DNA of 64,000 bases from Streptomyces sp. SID12488 (GCF_010548275.1 NZ_JAAGLT010000026.1:62001-126000); one strand, 5' to 3'. Shown: positions 28,399 through 38,754, numbered from the stretch's first letter. Notes: generated by a model from the letters alone, not told the origin. Numbers and translations are program-made.

Positions 28399-28772
28399 AG
28401 TTCCTCCTCGTACACGCCGGACGCGGTGGACGCCGCGGCGGTCGGCCGGGCCTCTCGCAGACGGTCGATCTCTGCTGCGATGCCGGCCACGGTGCCCAGG
28501 TCGAAGAAGGCCTCCAGTTCAAGGAACGTCCCTGTCCGGTCGGCGAGTTGGAAGACCGCCTGAGTGGCCATCAACGAGTGGCCCCCCAGCTCGAAGAAGT
28601 TGTCGGTCATCCCGACCTCCACTCCGAGCAGTTCGCACCACACCGACGCCACCAGCGCCTCGGTGCCGGTGCTCGGTGCGACCTGTGCCCGGTCCTCATG
28701 GGCGGTGTCCTTCGCGGTTGTGGTCATCGAGCTGTCCGTCCTCGCTTTGATGTCGCTCGTCACTGACGTCAC
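28395..28772 (-). CDS. Free-standing PCP between two synthetases
   Basis: A 125-residue carrier protein with NFFELGGHSLMATQ as phosphopantetheine site, in a long low-complexity N-terminal context (Thr/Ser/Ala-rich). The GTG at 28772 overlaps the upstream synthetase stop (GTGA), and its stop overlaps the next GTG (GTGA). Alternative ATG starts exist at about residues 1-16. By position it acts between the C domain ending the A-PCP-C protein and the docking-C start of the next synthetase, so it would accept one residue. No A domain is attached, hence loading in trans. Confidence 0.9.
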   Translation of the reverse strand: MTSVTSDIKARTDSSMTTTAKDTAHEDRAQVAPSTGTEALVASVWCELLGVEVGMTDNFFELGGHSLMATQAVFQLADRTGTFLELEAFFDLGTVAGIAAEIDRLREARPTAAASTASGVYEEEL

Positions 28773-31700
28773 TTCTCTCTGGTTGTGCCGGTGCGCAGGA
28801 TCCGGCCTATGGCGGCGCTCCAGGCCGCCGCAGTCGATGCGTCGAGCAGTTCGGTCCGGTAGACCAGCTCAAGACGCAGACGGCCGTCCTCCCCGGAGAC
28901 GTCGAGCATCAGATCGAGGTCCGTCGCCGGTTCCGCGATCTCGCCCGGCACGACCTCGACGCCGGGCAGCGACAGTCCCTTGCCCCACAGCCCCTGCTGA
29001 GTCGCCTTGACCTGGAAGAGCGGGAAGTGGCCCGCCCGGCGGGGCGGGTTCGCCACGGCCACGATCTTGTGGAAGGGCAGCCGGTCGTGTTCGTACGCAC
29101 TCAGGCTCTCCCGACGCACGAGCTGCACCAGTTCGCCGAAGACCGGGTCCGGCGCCGGTGCCGTGAGCCGAAGCGGCAGCTGGTTGACGAAGGTGCCGAT
29201 GAGGTCCTCGCTGCCCGGCCACGACCGGTTGGCCGAGTCGATCCCGATGACAAGGTCGCCGGAGCCCGTGAGGTCGCGCAGCACGGCGTACAGCGCGGCG
29301 ACGACGACCATGAACGGCGTGGCCTTCAGGCTCCGGGCCAGCGCGGCCACGGCCCTGGTCTCCTCCTCGGTCAGCTGGTGCACGACGTTGGCGGCCGTGA
29401 AGTCGGGGCTGTCCGGCCGGGGCCGGTCCAGCGGCAGGGCAATGACCGGGGGCGCGCCGGCCAGCCTGCGGGCCCAGTGGGCCTCGGCCGCCTTGCCCTC
29501 CGGGCCGGCGAGCCACTGGCGTTCCGCGCCGACGTAGTCGCTGTAGGCGGACTGCGGCAGTGGCACCTCGGTCCGGCCCCGGGTCCATCGCTCGTAGTAC
29601 GTGCAGATCTCGTGCCCGAGGGCGCGGAGCGACCAGCCGTCGGCGACCAGGTGGTGCAGGACAAGGCCGAGCACGTGCTGGTCCGGTGCCTGTTCGGTGA
29701 GCCGGGCTTCCATCAGGGGCGGCTCGACGGTGCGGACGGACAGGCCGGACCGCGGGATGCGGCCGTCGGCGGCTGTGCCGGAGGCACGGACGACTTCCAG
29801 CGGCACCTCGGCGTGCGGCCGAACCGTGGCGACGGGCAGGCCGCGCTCGCTGGAGAAGATGGTACGCAGCGGCTCGTGGCGCTGGGCCGTGGCATTCAGC
29901 GCGTGCTGAAGTGCCCGCAGGTCGAGCGGCCCGTTGAGTGTGAGGGAGAGGCGCAGGAGCAACGGAGGCCGCTGGGGATGCAACTGCTCCAGGAACCACA
30001 ACCGCTCCTGGCCCGACGAGAGATCCTTCGCGTCCCGCGATGGCGCGACAGCGGGTGGCTGCACCTCGGCGGCCTGGAGCGCGGCGAGCAGGCCGCGGGG
30101 GGTCGGCGTGCCGAGGAAGCCGCGCAGCGAGGCGCCTCCGGCGTCGAACCGCTTGCGGGCAAGCGACACGACGGCCATGGCGAGCAGCGAGTCGCCTCCG
30201 GCGCCGAAGAAGTCGCCGTCGGGGTCCACCGCGGGGACGCCGAGGACTTCGGCCACCGTGGCGCAGACCGCGGCGAGGCGGGTGTCCTCCCCGCCGCCGG
30301 GCCCAGCGACGTCCGTACCGGCCGTGCCGCCGGGGCATGCCGGGTCCGCGCCGTGTGCCCCGGCCGCCGCTGCCTGCGGGAGCCGGGCCAGGGCCTTCAG
30401 GTCCGCTTTGCCGCTGGTGCCGGTCGGCATGCGGTCCAGGACGGTCAGTTCGTGGGGGACGAGCCAGCGCGGCGCGACCTGCCGCACCCGCTCCAGGAGA
30501 CCGGCCGGCTCAGCCGTCGTCCCGGCCCGCAGGGTCACGAAGGCACGGAGCCGGTTCGCCACGAGGACACAGCCGGCGGCCGAGACCTCGGCGAGGCGCA
30601 GCAACTCCGACTCGGCATCGCCCAGTTCGATGCGATGGCCGCGCACCTTGACCTGCCGGTCTCCGCGCCCCGCGTAGCGGACGACGCCGTCGGCAGTCCG
30701 GTCGCCATGATCACCTGTCCGGTACAGACGGGAGCCGGGCACCACCGACAGGTGGTCGGGGACAAAGACCAGGGCGGTGCCCACCGGGTCCGCGATGTAC
30801 CCCCGGCCGACAGCGGCCCCGCCGACCCACAGGTCGCCCCGCACACCCGGCCGCTGATGCCGGCCCTGGCCGTCGACGACGTGGACCCGGGTGTTGATGA
30901 TCTCCCGCCCGATCGCGGGCCAGGCCTCGGCCACGCAGTCGGCCTCGGTGACGAGGTGATGGGTGACGTCGTCGGAGCACTCTGTGGGCCCGTAGGCGTT
31001 CAGCAGGCTCGCGCCCGGACCGCGGCGGTGCCAGCGCAGCCCCAGGGGGCCGGGCAATGCCTCCCCGGTCGCGATGAGCATGCGCAGCGAGCTCAACCCC
31101 TTGCCGGTCCGCTCGTCGTCCTCCATCTGGTCGAGAACCACCGCGAGGAAGGACGGCACGATTTCGAGGACGGTGATCGCGTGGCGTTCCACCCACTGGG
31201 CCAGTGGCCCCGGTTCGGCCAGATCACCGGGTGTCGCAATGCAGACACGGGCACCGACGGTCAGCGCGGTGAGCGCCTGCCAGACGGAGATGTCGAAGGA
31301 CAGCGGCGCGGTGAAGCCGACGACGTCCTCGGGGCCCAGGCCGAGGTCCAGCACCTTGGCTGCGGAGTGGTTCGCCATCCCGCCGAGCGTGACCATCGCG
31401 CCCTTGGGCACCCCCGTGGAGCCCGAGGTGAAGATGACGTAGGCAAGTCCGTCCGGGTGCCGTTCGCCGGGCGCCGGTGTGCCGGGCGATACGGCGGCCT
31501 CCGTCCCGGCCTCCTGCTCCGCCACACAGATGTCGGGTGCCCCTGGGCCCCTGAACCCGGCCGCGATCTCCGCGGCGAACGCCCGGTGAGTCTGCTGGAC
31601 GAAGAGCACGCGGGGTCCTGCCCCCCGGCACATCTGCTGTGCCCGGCGCAGCGGCGTGGCCGGTTCGACGGGTACGAAGGCGGCGCGGGCACGCAGCACT

Positions 31701-31972
31701 CCGAGCAGCATTGCCACGTAGCCCGCGCTGCGGTCGGCGATGACCGCGACGACGGTCTCGGGGGCCGCTCCGTGGTCCCGGAGCGCGGCTGCGTGTCCGC
31801 GGGATTGTGCGTCGAGCTGTGCGTAGGTGATCCGGGTGGTGTGGTCCTGGACGGCGACCGCGTCCGGGCGCCGTGCGCACTGGGCGTCGAACAACGCAAG
31901 GACGTCCTGGACGGCGGTCACTGGTGTGGTGGGACGGATGTGTCGCGCCACGGGTGTCTTTTGTTCCCGCAT
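28769..31972 (-). CDS. NRPS: A(Dap/Dab-like)-PCP-C
   Basis: A 1067-residue synthetase. A (about 1-510): FTSGSTGVPKGAMV, NAYGPTECSDD, YRTGDHG, GTSGKADLK. PCP (about 545-615): FFGAGGDSLLAM. C (about 630-1055): HHLVADGWS. The pocket read by eye is D-I-W-E-I-T-A-D-D-K. Glu at position 278 and Asp at 330 make it unusually acidic, suited to a side-chain amine, and it is nearly the pocket I recall for 2,4-diaminobutyrate domains. With SbnA/SbnB present, L-2,3-diaminopropionate is the likely substrate. The start is ATG 31972, five bases after the upstream stop; the longer frame to 32470 only overlaps the neighbour. Confidence 0.92.
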   Translation of the reverse strand: MREQKTPVARHIRPTTPVTAVQDVLALFDAQCARRPDAVAVQDHTTRITYAQLDAQSRGHAAALRDHGAAPETVVAVIADRSAGYVAMLLGVLRARAAFVPVEPATPLRRAQQMCRGAGPRVLFVQQTHRAFAAEIAAGFRGPGAPDICVAEQEAGTEAAVSPGTPAPGERHPDGLAYVIFTSGSTGVPKGAMVTLGGMANHSAAKVLDLGLGPEDVVGFTAPLSFDISVWQALTALTVGARVCIATPGDLAEPGPLAQWVERHAITVLEIVPSFLAVVLDQMEDDERTGKGLSSLRMLIATGEALPGPLGLRWHRRGPGASLLNAYGPTECSDDVTHHLVTEADCVAEAWPAIGREIINTRVHVVDGQGRHQRPGVRGDLWVGGAAVGRGYIADPVGTALVFVPDHLSVVPGSRLYRTGDHGDRTADGVVRYAGRGDRQVKVRGHRIELGDAESELLRLAEVSAAGCVLVANRLRAFVTLRAGTTAEPAGLLERVRQVAPRWLVPHELTVLDRMPTGTSGKADLKALARLPQAAAAGAHGADPACPGGTAGTDVAGPGGGEDTRLAAVCATVAEVLGVPAVDPDGDFFGAGGDSLLAMAVVSLARKRFDAGGASLRGFLGTPTPRGLLAALQAAEVQPPAVAPSRDAKDLSSGQERLWFLEQLHPQRPPLLLRLSLTLNGPLDLRALQHALNATAQRHEPLRTIFSSERGLPVATVRPHAEVPLEVVRASGTAADGRIPRSGLSVRTVEPPLMEARLTEQAPDQHVLGLVLHHLVADGWSLRALGHEICTYYERWTRGRTEVPLPQSAYSDYVGAERQWLAGPEGKAAEAHWARRLAGAPPVIALPLDRPRPDSPDFTAANVVHQLTEEETRAVAALARSLKATPFMVVVAALYAVLRDLTGSGDLVIGIDSANRSWPGSEDLIGTFVNQLPLRLTAPAPDPVFGELVQLVRRESLSAYEHDRLPFHKIVAVANPPRRAGHFPLFQVKATQQGLWGKGLSLPGVEVVPGEIAEPATDLDLMLDVSGEDGRLRLELVYRTELLDASTAAAWSAAIGRILRTGTTREK

Positions 31973-31977
31973 GAAAC

Positions 31978-34900
31978 TCAGGTCCTCTCGGCCAGGGGTG
32001 CGTGGGCGCGCGTGAGCAGTTCCTCGATGCGGGAGCCGGGGGCGGCGGCGATGGAGTGGAGCGCCTCGCGCAGGTGCGCGGCGAGATCCTCCACGTCGGA
32101 CGGCGCATACCGTTCGGCCGCGTAGCGGTAGGCCAGGCGGTAGCCGTCGCCGTGCGCTTCGATGTCGATCGTCAGCGGATAGGGGGCTTCGCCGGTGCCG
32201 GCCTCCTGGAGGTCGGTCGTCAGTCCCTCGAATCCGCCGGTTTCTGCGGCGGACGGCTGCATCACGAGCATCACCTCGAACGGAGATCCGTCGCCGTGGG
32301 GCGCAGTCGGCAGGCAGGACGCGATCTCCTGGAAGGGCACGCGGCAGGCCCGGTAGGCGCGCAGCGCTCCCTCCCGTGTGCGCTGGAGTGCCTCGTCGGC
32401 AGTGTCCGCGGGCGAAAGGTCCACGGCGAGGACCGATACGTTCAGCAGGGGCCCCACCACACGCCGCCACTCCGGCCGGTCGCGCTGGGCGACGACCATG
32501 CCCAGCAGGACGGACTGCCGGCCGGCCCCGCCCGGGTTCGACAGCACGGTCAGCGCGGACAGCGCTGTCGCGAAAACCATGTAGGGGGTGGTTCCGGTAC
32601 GGCGAGCGGTAGCGCGGATCTTCTCGGCGAGGGCGTCGTCGATCGGGTCGGCGTACCGCCCCGCCCGCGTCGCGGCGGACGCGGCCGGTGCGCCTTGCTC
32701 AGCCCGGGACACGAGCGGTGAAAGCACCACGGGCCCGTCCCCGAGGCCGCTCCACGTACGGGCGGTCTCGTCGGGGTCACGGCGTTCCAGGTAGCCCTGT
32801 TCCTCGTGGCAGTAGTCCGCGAAGGAGAACTGTGCCATGTCCCGGGCCGGTGCGTCCGGCTCGCGCAGCCAACGGTTGTAGCAGGCGGCCAGATCTTCCA
32901 GGAAGACCGACAGCGACCAGCCGTCGCACGCGATGTGGTCGATGGTGACGAGCAGGCGCCACTCCTGCGCGCCGAGGCGGGCGAGGACGGCCCGGAAGGG
33001 GAACTCCCGGCGCAGGTCGACCGGCCGTGCCGCTTCTTCGGCCACCATCCGGTCGAAGACCATGTCACCGAACTCCGCCACCGCACCGCGCACGTCGAGC
33101 CGAGGCAGCTCGAACGCCTCCGGGGCCGCGGCAGTCCACCGCAGCACGCCGTCCGCCGAGGAGAACCGGGCCAGCAGGACGCGGTGGCGGGCCAGCACCT
33201 CGCGCAGTGCGGCCTCCATCGCGGCCTCGTCCAGGTCGCCGCGCAGCCGCAGCACGCCCGGCATGCTGTAGGTGGAGCTGTCCGGGTCCATCTCGCGCAG
33301 AAACCAGAAGCGCTGCTGCGCGGCGCTCGCCGGCACGGGCTCGTCGGGCGAGGCGTAGGCGTTACGGGCGCCACCCGCGAGCGCGGTCGGCTCGGCATGC
33401 CGAACGGCGGTCACGAAGTCGCACAGCCGGGGATGGCTGAACACCGTGCCGATCTCCAGCTCGACGTCGAGCGCCTGGGACACCCGGTCCACCATGCCGA
33501 CGGCGAGCAGGGAGTGGCCGCCGAGCTGGAAGAAGCTGTCATTCCAGGACACGTCCGGTGTACCGAGCACATCGGCCCACGCCGCCCGCACGACCGAGGC
33601 GACCGGGTCGTCGAGCCACTCGGCCCCGTCGTCGGCGGACGGAAGGGGTCCACTGTATTCGAGTGACCGGTAGTCGATCTTGCCGGTACCGGTGCGGGGC
33701 AACTCGGGCACCTCCACGAGCACGGTGGGCACCATGTGCCGAGGCAACCGATCCTCGAGGGAGGCACGCAGCAGCCGGTCCTCGGACGCGTCAAGAACAG
33801 TGGGTACCTCTGTGAGCCGGTCGCGCAGGACCACGTGGGCGACGAGGAACTCTCCCGTCCTGCCGCCGGTGACCTGCACGGCGCCGTCGACGACCTGTTC
33901 ACAGTCACGTAGCGCCGCCTCGGCCTGCAGGATGTCGACCCGCAGTCCACGGATCTTGACCTGCCCGTCGTTACGGCCGTGGAACTCTACGTCCCCCGAG
34001 GACGTCACCCGGGTGAGATCGCCTGTGCGGTAGAGCCTGGCACCGGGCGTCGCGGACCAGGGGTCCGGTACGAATGCCGCTGCCGTCCGGCGCGGATTGC
34101 CGCGGTAGCCCCGCGTCACGCCGCGGCCACCGGCGTAGAGGGATCCCACGACGCCGACCGGCACGGGGTTCAGGTCGTCGTCGAGGACCAGCATGGTGGA
34201 GTTGGCGAGTGGCCGGCCTATGGTCACCGGAGGCACTCGCGCCCCGTGTGCGCTCAGCGCGATGCTCACATCGTCGGTGCACTCGGTCGAGCCGTAGGCG
34301 TTGTACAGCGGTACGGCCGGCATCTCCCGGCCCCAGCGCGGCGGAAGTTCGGCCGTGAGCGGGTCACCGGTGGCGACCATGGCACGCAGTCGGCCGAAGT
34401 CGTCGGCGAGCCCCGCGTCGAGCAGCGCGGCGATGGCGGACGGAACGAGTTCGAGGACGGTGACCCCGCCGTCGAGGGTGGCGCCGAGCAGCGCGCGCGG
34501 GGACAGCGAGACGGGTTCCGGAATGATCCGGGCACTTCCGCCGACCAAGAGGGGCGCCATGAACTGCCAGATCGTCAGGTCGACGGTCACCGGAGCGGTC
34601 TGGCCGACGCAGTCCTCCGGACCGAGCCCGAAGTGCTCGATCATCTGCCACAGGTGGTTGTGCACGCCGTCGTTGGTCGCGACGATCGGCTTCGGCGCAC
34701 CCGTGGATCCAGAGGTGTACACGATGTACGAGGCGCCGTGCGCGGGACGGATCCGTGCAGCTCGCTTCTTGCTGCTCCCTGCGGTCAGCTCGGCAAGGTC
34801 CAGCGGATCCGGCGCCCTCTCCGGGCGGAAGGCGGTCAGGGCGTCGGCGAGGAGCCCGTGCGAACGCTCGTCGGCGATTGCGGCCACAGGGTCCACGGCG

Positions 34901-37900
34901 GCGGCCATGTCGGCGGCGCGACGGGGCGATTCGGTGGGGCTGATGGGGACGTAGCAGCCGCTGGCCTTGTGGATGCCGAGGACTGCGACCCAGTAGCCGG
35001 TGGAGCGCCGGGCGCACACCACCACGTTGTCGTCGATGCCGACGCCCCGGGCGCGCAGCCGCGCCGCCACGTGGTTCGCCCGTGCGTCCAGTTCGGCGTA
35101 GGTCAGCCTGGTGGTTCCGTCATCGACGGCGAGAGCGTCGGGCCTGCTGTCGGCCAGTTCTTCGAAGACGTCCAGATAGTCGGCCGGCCGCTCCGCGCTC
35201 GGCCCGCGGCCTGCGTCGACCCGCTCCCGCATGTCATCGGCGCTCAGCAGCGGAAGCCTGCGTACCGCGGTGCCGGGAGCGGCGCCGACGGCGTCGAGCA
35301 GGGTCAGGAAGCTCGTACGGATCCGGTCGGCCAGATCATCTGGCACTGTCCGCGGGTCGTACTGGAACTCGAAGTCGAAGGCGCCTTGCCGTGCCAGGAC
35401 GTTCAGGCAGAGGTCGGACTGCGTGGTGAAGTCCGGGACCGGGTGCCCGTGCAGGGCGGCGCCGTCGGCGCCAAGTGGGAGTGAGTGCCCGGGGTCGCCC
35501 AGTACGACGGCCGCGGCACTGCCCGTACCGCCGGGCAGCGGTGCCGAGTAGTAGGAGAACATCGCCCTGAACACCGACGCAGCAGGGTTGTCCCGGTCCG
35601 GGTTCGCCAGCCGGGTGATCTCCGGCAGCGGCAGGTCCTGATGCTCCATGACGTCGAGGACCCGCTGCTGGGTTCGAGCGGCGAATGCGGCGAAGCCGTC
35701 CGTGGCCGCGTAACGCGAGCGTACCGGGACGACGTTGACGAGGTATCCCACCCAGTCGGCGAGCGACCGGTGCCGGGTCGACGCCGGCACCCCGACGACG
35801 AGGTCGGGTTGGCCGGAGAACCGGTGCAGCAGTACTTGGAAGGCGGAGAGCAGGACATTGTGTGGGGTGAGGCCCGCTTCTCGGGCGAACGCAGTGAGCC
35901 GCGCGGTCAGTTCGCCGGATGCCCGGAAGGTGTGGGAGGCCGCTGTCCGGTCGGTCTGAGGCCACTCCGGTGACGGCAGGGTGAGGGTCGGGAGGTCGCC
36001 CCCGAGTTCGTCGCGCCAGAAGGCGGTCAGCTCGTCACCGCGTTCGCTCAGGACGGCGCGTTCCCGCTCGGCGGGCGACACGCACATCACCGGGCGGATC
36101 GCCTCCGGGGCATCGTCGGCGCCGCAAGTGTAGGCGCGGGCCAGGTCGTCCACGACGGTCCCCAGGGATGACAGGTCGCACACGATGTGGTGCAGGGACA
36201 GCACCAGCAGCCAGTCCTCCGGACGCCTCAGCAGGGCCGCGCGCAGCAGGGGGACGTGCTGCAGGTCGAAGGGGGCCGTGGCGAACTCGCGGTGCCACTC
36301 GGCCTGTTGGTCCGCAGTCCAGGTGCGGGCGTCGAGGCGCTCAAGGGCCGTGACCCGGTCCGCCCGGACGACACCGTGCGGCTCACCGTCCACGGTGCCC
36401 ACGGAGAGCCGCAGGCTGGGGTGGCGGCGTACGACGGAGGCCACAGCGCCGGCGAGTCGGCCGGGGTCGATACCGCCGGTCAGCCGGAAGGCCCGGGTCA
36501 CGTTGTAGCCGAAGCCGTCGGGGTAGGCCCGCTGGAGGAACCAGAGCGAGCGCTGAGCCGTCGTCAGTTCATAGGGCGCGTCACCGCTCTGGGCCGGGCC
36601 TGCCTCGACGGCATGGCCGGACGCGTCCGGTTGCCCGGTGGGGAGTGCCGCTCGCTGTTCCTCCGCGAGGCCGGCGAGTTCCCTGACGGAGGCGGCACGC
36701 AGCAGGGCGGTGGGGCGCAGCGCGACCCCGAGTGCTTCCTCCAGCTCGCCCTGGAGCCGCACCGCCTGCATGGAGTCCAGGCCCAGCTCGATCAGGGACT
36801 CCTCACCGCTCGGCCGCTCGGGCAGCCGCAGCAGAGCGACGAGGTGGTCGCGAAGCGCTTCCGTCAGGGTGGCGGCCCGGTCGGCGGGGCCGCCCCGCAC
36901 ACGGCCGTAACCGGCCGACGCGAGATGCGCCGCGAGACCCGCTTCGCTCGGCGGGACAGGCTGCTCGATGTCCGAGTGCAGGAGGCGGAGTTCCCCGGCG
37001 AGGAAGAGCTGCTTGGTCGCCTGGCGCTGGACCTTGCCGCTGGAGGTCTTGGGCACGGTACCGGGCGGTACGAGCAGCACGGTGTGGGCGGCGGCGCTGT
37101 GGATGCGCGACAGAGTCCGGCGGATCCGGTCCGCGATCGCTCCGTACGCTTCCGGCGGAACCTCCCTGCGCACCTCCTGGCAGACGACCAGGTCCTCGTC
37201 GGGCGCGTTCGTGACGCCGAAGACCGCGCAGCAGCCAGGACGCAGGCCCGGGTCGCACACGGACACGTCCGCCTCCAGGTCCTCCGGGTACAGATTGCGG
37301 CCGCGGTGGATCACCAAGTCCTTGCAGCGGCCCTGTACATAGAGGTGGCCGCTGTACAGGAACCCGAGGTCTCCGGTGCGCAGATACTGCTTCTCCTCGC
37401 CAGGGAGGGCGATCCGGAAGGTTTCCGCGGTGCGGGCGTCGTCCTCCCAGTACCCGGCGCCGTTGCTGTCGCCGGCCACCAGGATCTCGCCGGTGACACC
37501 CTCACCGACCGGTTCGGTGGTGGCCGGGTCGACGACCCGGACGGACGCGTGCCGCAGCAGCCGGTAGGCGACCAGCTCCTGAGCGTCCGGATCGTCCTGC
37601 GGCACCTCGACGGCCCGCCCCGCCTCCAGCGACGCGGACGCGAATGCCTTGTTCTCCGTCGGGGCGGGTGAGGAGCCCGCCACGAGAAGCGTGCCCTCGG
37701 CCAGGCCGTAGCAGGGCAGGTGGGACGAGGGTCGAAAGCCGGCCGAGCGGAACCGCTCGTCGAACCGCCGCAGGGTACGGGGGAAGACCTGGGCGGCTCC
37801 GTTGAAGGCAACGCGCCAACTGCTCAGATCCAGGCCGGACAGCTCCTCGTCGGAGACCTTCCGCGCGCACAAGTCGTAGGCGAAGTTCGGGCCACCGCTG

Positions 37901-38700
37901 ATGTCGGCTCGTTCCTGGGAAACCGTCTCCAGCCAACTGGCGGGCCGCTGCACGAAGGACAGCGGTTCGAGTACGAAACCGGTGGCCCCGGCGTACAGCG
38001 GTTGGAGCATTCCGCCGATGAGCCCCATGTCGTGGTGCAGGGGCAGCCAGCTGACGATCCGGGAATCCGGGCGCACCCCGAACGCCTCGCCGATCGCCGC
38101 CTCGTTCGACATCAGGTTCTTGTGAGTGACCACCACTCCGCGCGGGTTGGAGGTGGAACCTGAGGTGTACTGGAGAAACGCGATGTCGTCGGAGGAGATG
38201 CGACGGGGGAGGCCACGGGTTCCGCCTGTCCCGTCTTCGACGCCTGCGGTGGCATCGACACTGTCGAGGGCGTCGACCAGGAGCCACTCGTACGTCCGGC
38301 ACAGCTGCTGCATCTCCGGAGCACCGGATGCGGCGAACTCGTGGACGAATGACAGTGACACGATCTGCGTGACCCCGCAGTCGCGGGCCACGTTCACCAC
38401 GCGGCGCAGGGCGGACTCGTCGACCGGGATGGGTACCGGAACCGCGATCACGCCCGCGGCCAGACAGGCCAGGAACGACACGGTGAACTCGGGTGCGGCC
38501 GGAAAGAGCAGCAGCGCGCGCTCGCCACGTCCCATCCGTCGTGCCAGGACGCGTGCGAGCGCCTCCGACTGCTCGACGACCTCGCCATACGTCAGGACGA
38601 CTCGTTGCAGCCCCAGGTGCGCGGGGGCGAATGTCAGCGCGGTGCGTGACGGCTCCCGATCAGCGTGCGCCCGTATCCGGGCATTGAGGTCATCGAACAT
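31978..38700 (-). CDS. Loading NRPS: FAAL-ACP-C-A(Dap/Dab-like)-PCP-C
   Basis: A 2240-residue initiating synthetase. Residues 1-580 are a fatty acyl-AMP ligase (FLQYTSGSTSNPRGVVV, GLAEGTLLV, RTGDLGFL). ACP (about 600-680): ELGLDSMQAV. C1 (HHIVCDLSS, about 841) should acylate the first residue. A (about 1180-1690): YTSGSTGAPKP (final Gly of PKG is Pro), AYGSTECTDD, YRTGDLT, GTGKIDYRS. Its pocket read by eye is D-L-W-E-V-T-A-D-D-K, again acidic and Dap/Dab-like. PCP: FFQLGGHSLLAV (about 1730). C2: DHIACDGWS (about 1923; first His is Asp, catalytic His kept). It lies 54 bp after the P450 gene. The FAAL places a fatty or keto acyl group at the N-terminus of the peptide. Confidence 0.94.
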   Translation of the reverse strand: MFDDLNARIRAHADREPSRTALTFAPAHLGLQRVVLTYGEVVEQSEALARVLARRMGRGERALLLFPAAPEFTVSFLACLAAGVIAVPVPIPVDESALRRVVNVARDCGVTQIVSLSFVHEFAASGAPEMQQLCRTYEWLLVDALDSVDATAGVEDGTGGTRGLPRRISSDDIAFLQYTSGSTSNPRGVVVTHKNLMSNEAAIGEAFGVRPDSRIVSWLPLHHDMGLIGGMLQPLYAGATGFVLEPLSFVQRPASWLETVSQERADISGGPNFAYDLCARKVSDEELSGLDLSSWRVAFNGAAQVFPRTLRRFDERFRSAGFRPSSHLPCYGLAEGTLLVAGSSPAPTENKAFASASLEAGRAVEVPQDDPDAQELVAYRLLRHASVRVVDPATTEPVGEGVTGEILVAGDSNGAGYWEDDARTAETFRIALPGEEKQYLRTGDLGFLYSGHLYVQGRCKDLVIHRGRNLYPEDLEADVSVCDPGLRPGCCAVFGVTNAPDEDLVVCQEVRREVPPEAYGAIADRIRRTLSRIHSAAAHTVLLVPPGTVPKTSSGKVQRQATKQLFLAGELRLLHSDIEQPVPPSEAGLAAHLASAGYGRVRGGPADRAATLTEALRDHLVALLRLPERPSGEESLIELGLDSMQAVRLQGELEEALGVALRPTALLRAASVRELAGLAEEQRAALPTGQPDASGHAVEAGPAQSGDAPYELTTAQRSLWFLQRAYPDGFGYNVTRAFRLTGGIDPGRLAGAVASVVRRHPSLRLSVGTVDGEPHGVVRADRVTALERLDARTWTADQQAEWHREFATAPFDLQHVPLLRAALLRRPEDWLLVLSLHHIVCDLSSLGTVVDDLARAYTCGADDAPEAIRPVMCVSPAERERAVLSERGDELTAFWRDELGGDLPTLTLPSPEWPQTDRTAASHTFRASGELTARLTAFAREAGLTPHNVLLSAFQVLLHRFSGQPDLVVGVPASTRHRSLADWVGYLVNVVPVRSRYAATDGFAAFAARTQQRVLDVMEHQDLPLPEITRLANPDRDNPAASVFRAMFSYYSAPLPGGTGSAAAVVLGDPGHSLPLGADGAALHGHPVPDFTTQSDLCLNVLARQGAFDFEFQYDPRTVPDDLADRIRTSFLTLLDAVGAAPGTAVRRLPLLSADDMRERVDAGRGPSAERPADYLDVFEELADSRPDALAVDDGTTRLTYAELDARANHVAARLRARGVGIDDNVVVCARRSTGYWVAVLGIHKASGCYVPISPTESPRRAADMAAAVDPVAAIADERSHGLLADALTAFRPERAPDPLDLAELTAGSSKKRAARIRPAHGASYIVYTSGSTGAPKPIVATNDGVHNHLWQMIEHFGLGPEDCVGQTAPVTVDLTIWQFMAPLLVGGSARIIPEPVSLSPRALLGATLDGGVTVLELVPSAIAALLDAGLADDFGRLRAMVATGDPLTAELPPRWGREMPAVPLYNAYGSTECTDDVSIALSAHGARVPPVTIGRPLANSTMLVLDDDLNPVPVGVVGSLYAGGRGVTRGYRGNPRRTAAAFVPDPWSATPGARLYRTGDLTRVTSSGDVEFHGRNDGQVKIRGLRVDILQAEAALRDCEQVVDGAVQVTGGRTGEFLVAHVVLRDRLTEVPTVLDASEDRLLRASLEDRLPRHMVPTVLVEVPELPRTGTGKIDYRSLEYSGPLPSADDGAEWLDDPVASVVRAAWADVLGTPDVSWNDSFFQLGGHSLLAVGMVDRVSQALDVELEIGTVFSHPRLCDFVTAVRHAEPTALAGGARNAYASPDEPVPASAAQQRFWFLREMDPDSSTYSMPGVLRLRGDLDEAAMEAALREVLARHRVLLARFSSADGVLRWTAAAPEAFELPRLDVRGAVAEFGDMVFDRMVAEEAARPVDLRREFPFRAVLARLGAQEWRLLVTIDHIACDGWSLSVFLEDLAACYNRWLREPDAPARDMAQFSFADYCHEEQGYLERRDPDETARTWSGLGDGPVVLSPLVSRAEQGAPAASAATRAGRYADPIDDALAEKIRATARRTGTTPYMVFATALSALTVLSNPGGAGRQSVLLGMVVAQRDRPEWRRVVGPLLNVSVLAVDLSPADTADEALQRTREGALRAYRACRVPFQEIASCLPTAPHGDGSPFEVMLVMQPSAAETGGFEGLTTDLQEAGTGEAPYPLTIDIEAHGDGYRLAYRYAAERYAPSDVEDLAAHLREALHSIAAAPGSRIEELLTRAHAPLAERT

Positions 38701-38754
38701 GGCGGATCTCTGTCTCCCTGGTTCCCGGGACGGCTGGTGCGGGTGCGGAGGGCA

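Noticed and set aside
29027-32125. Plus-strand ORF of over 1000 codons opposite the A-PCP-C synthetase
   Set aside because: Same reason: mirror of biased codons, no recognisable domain.
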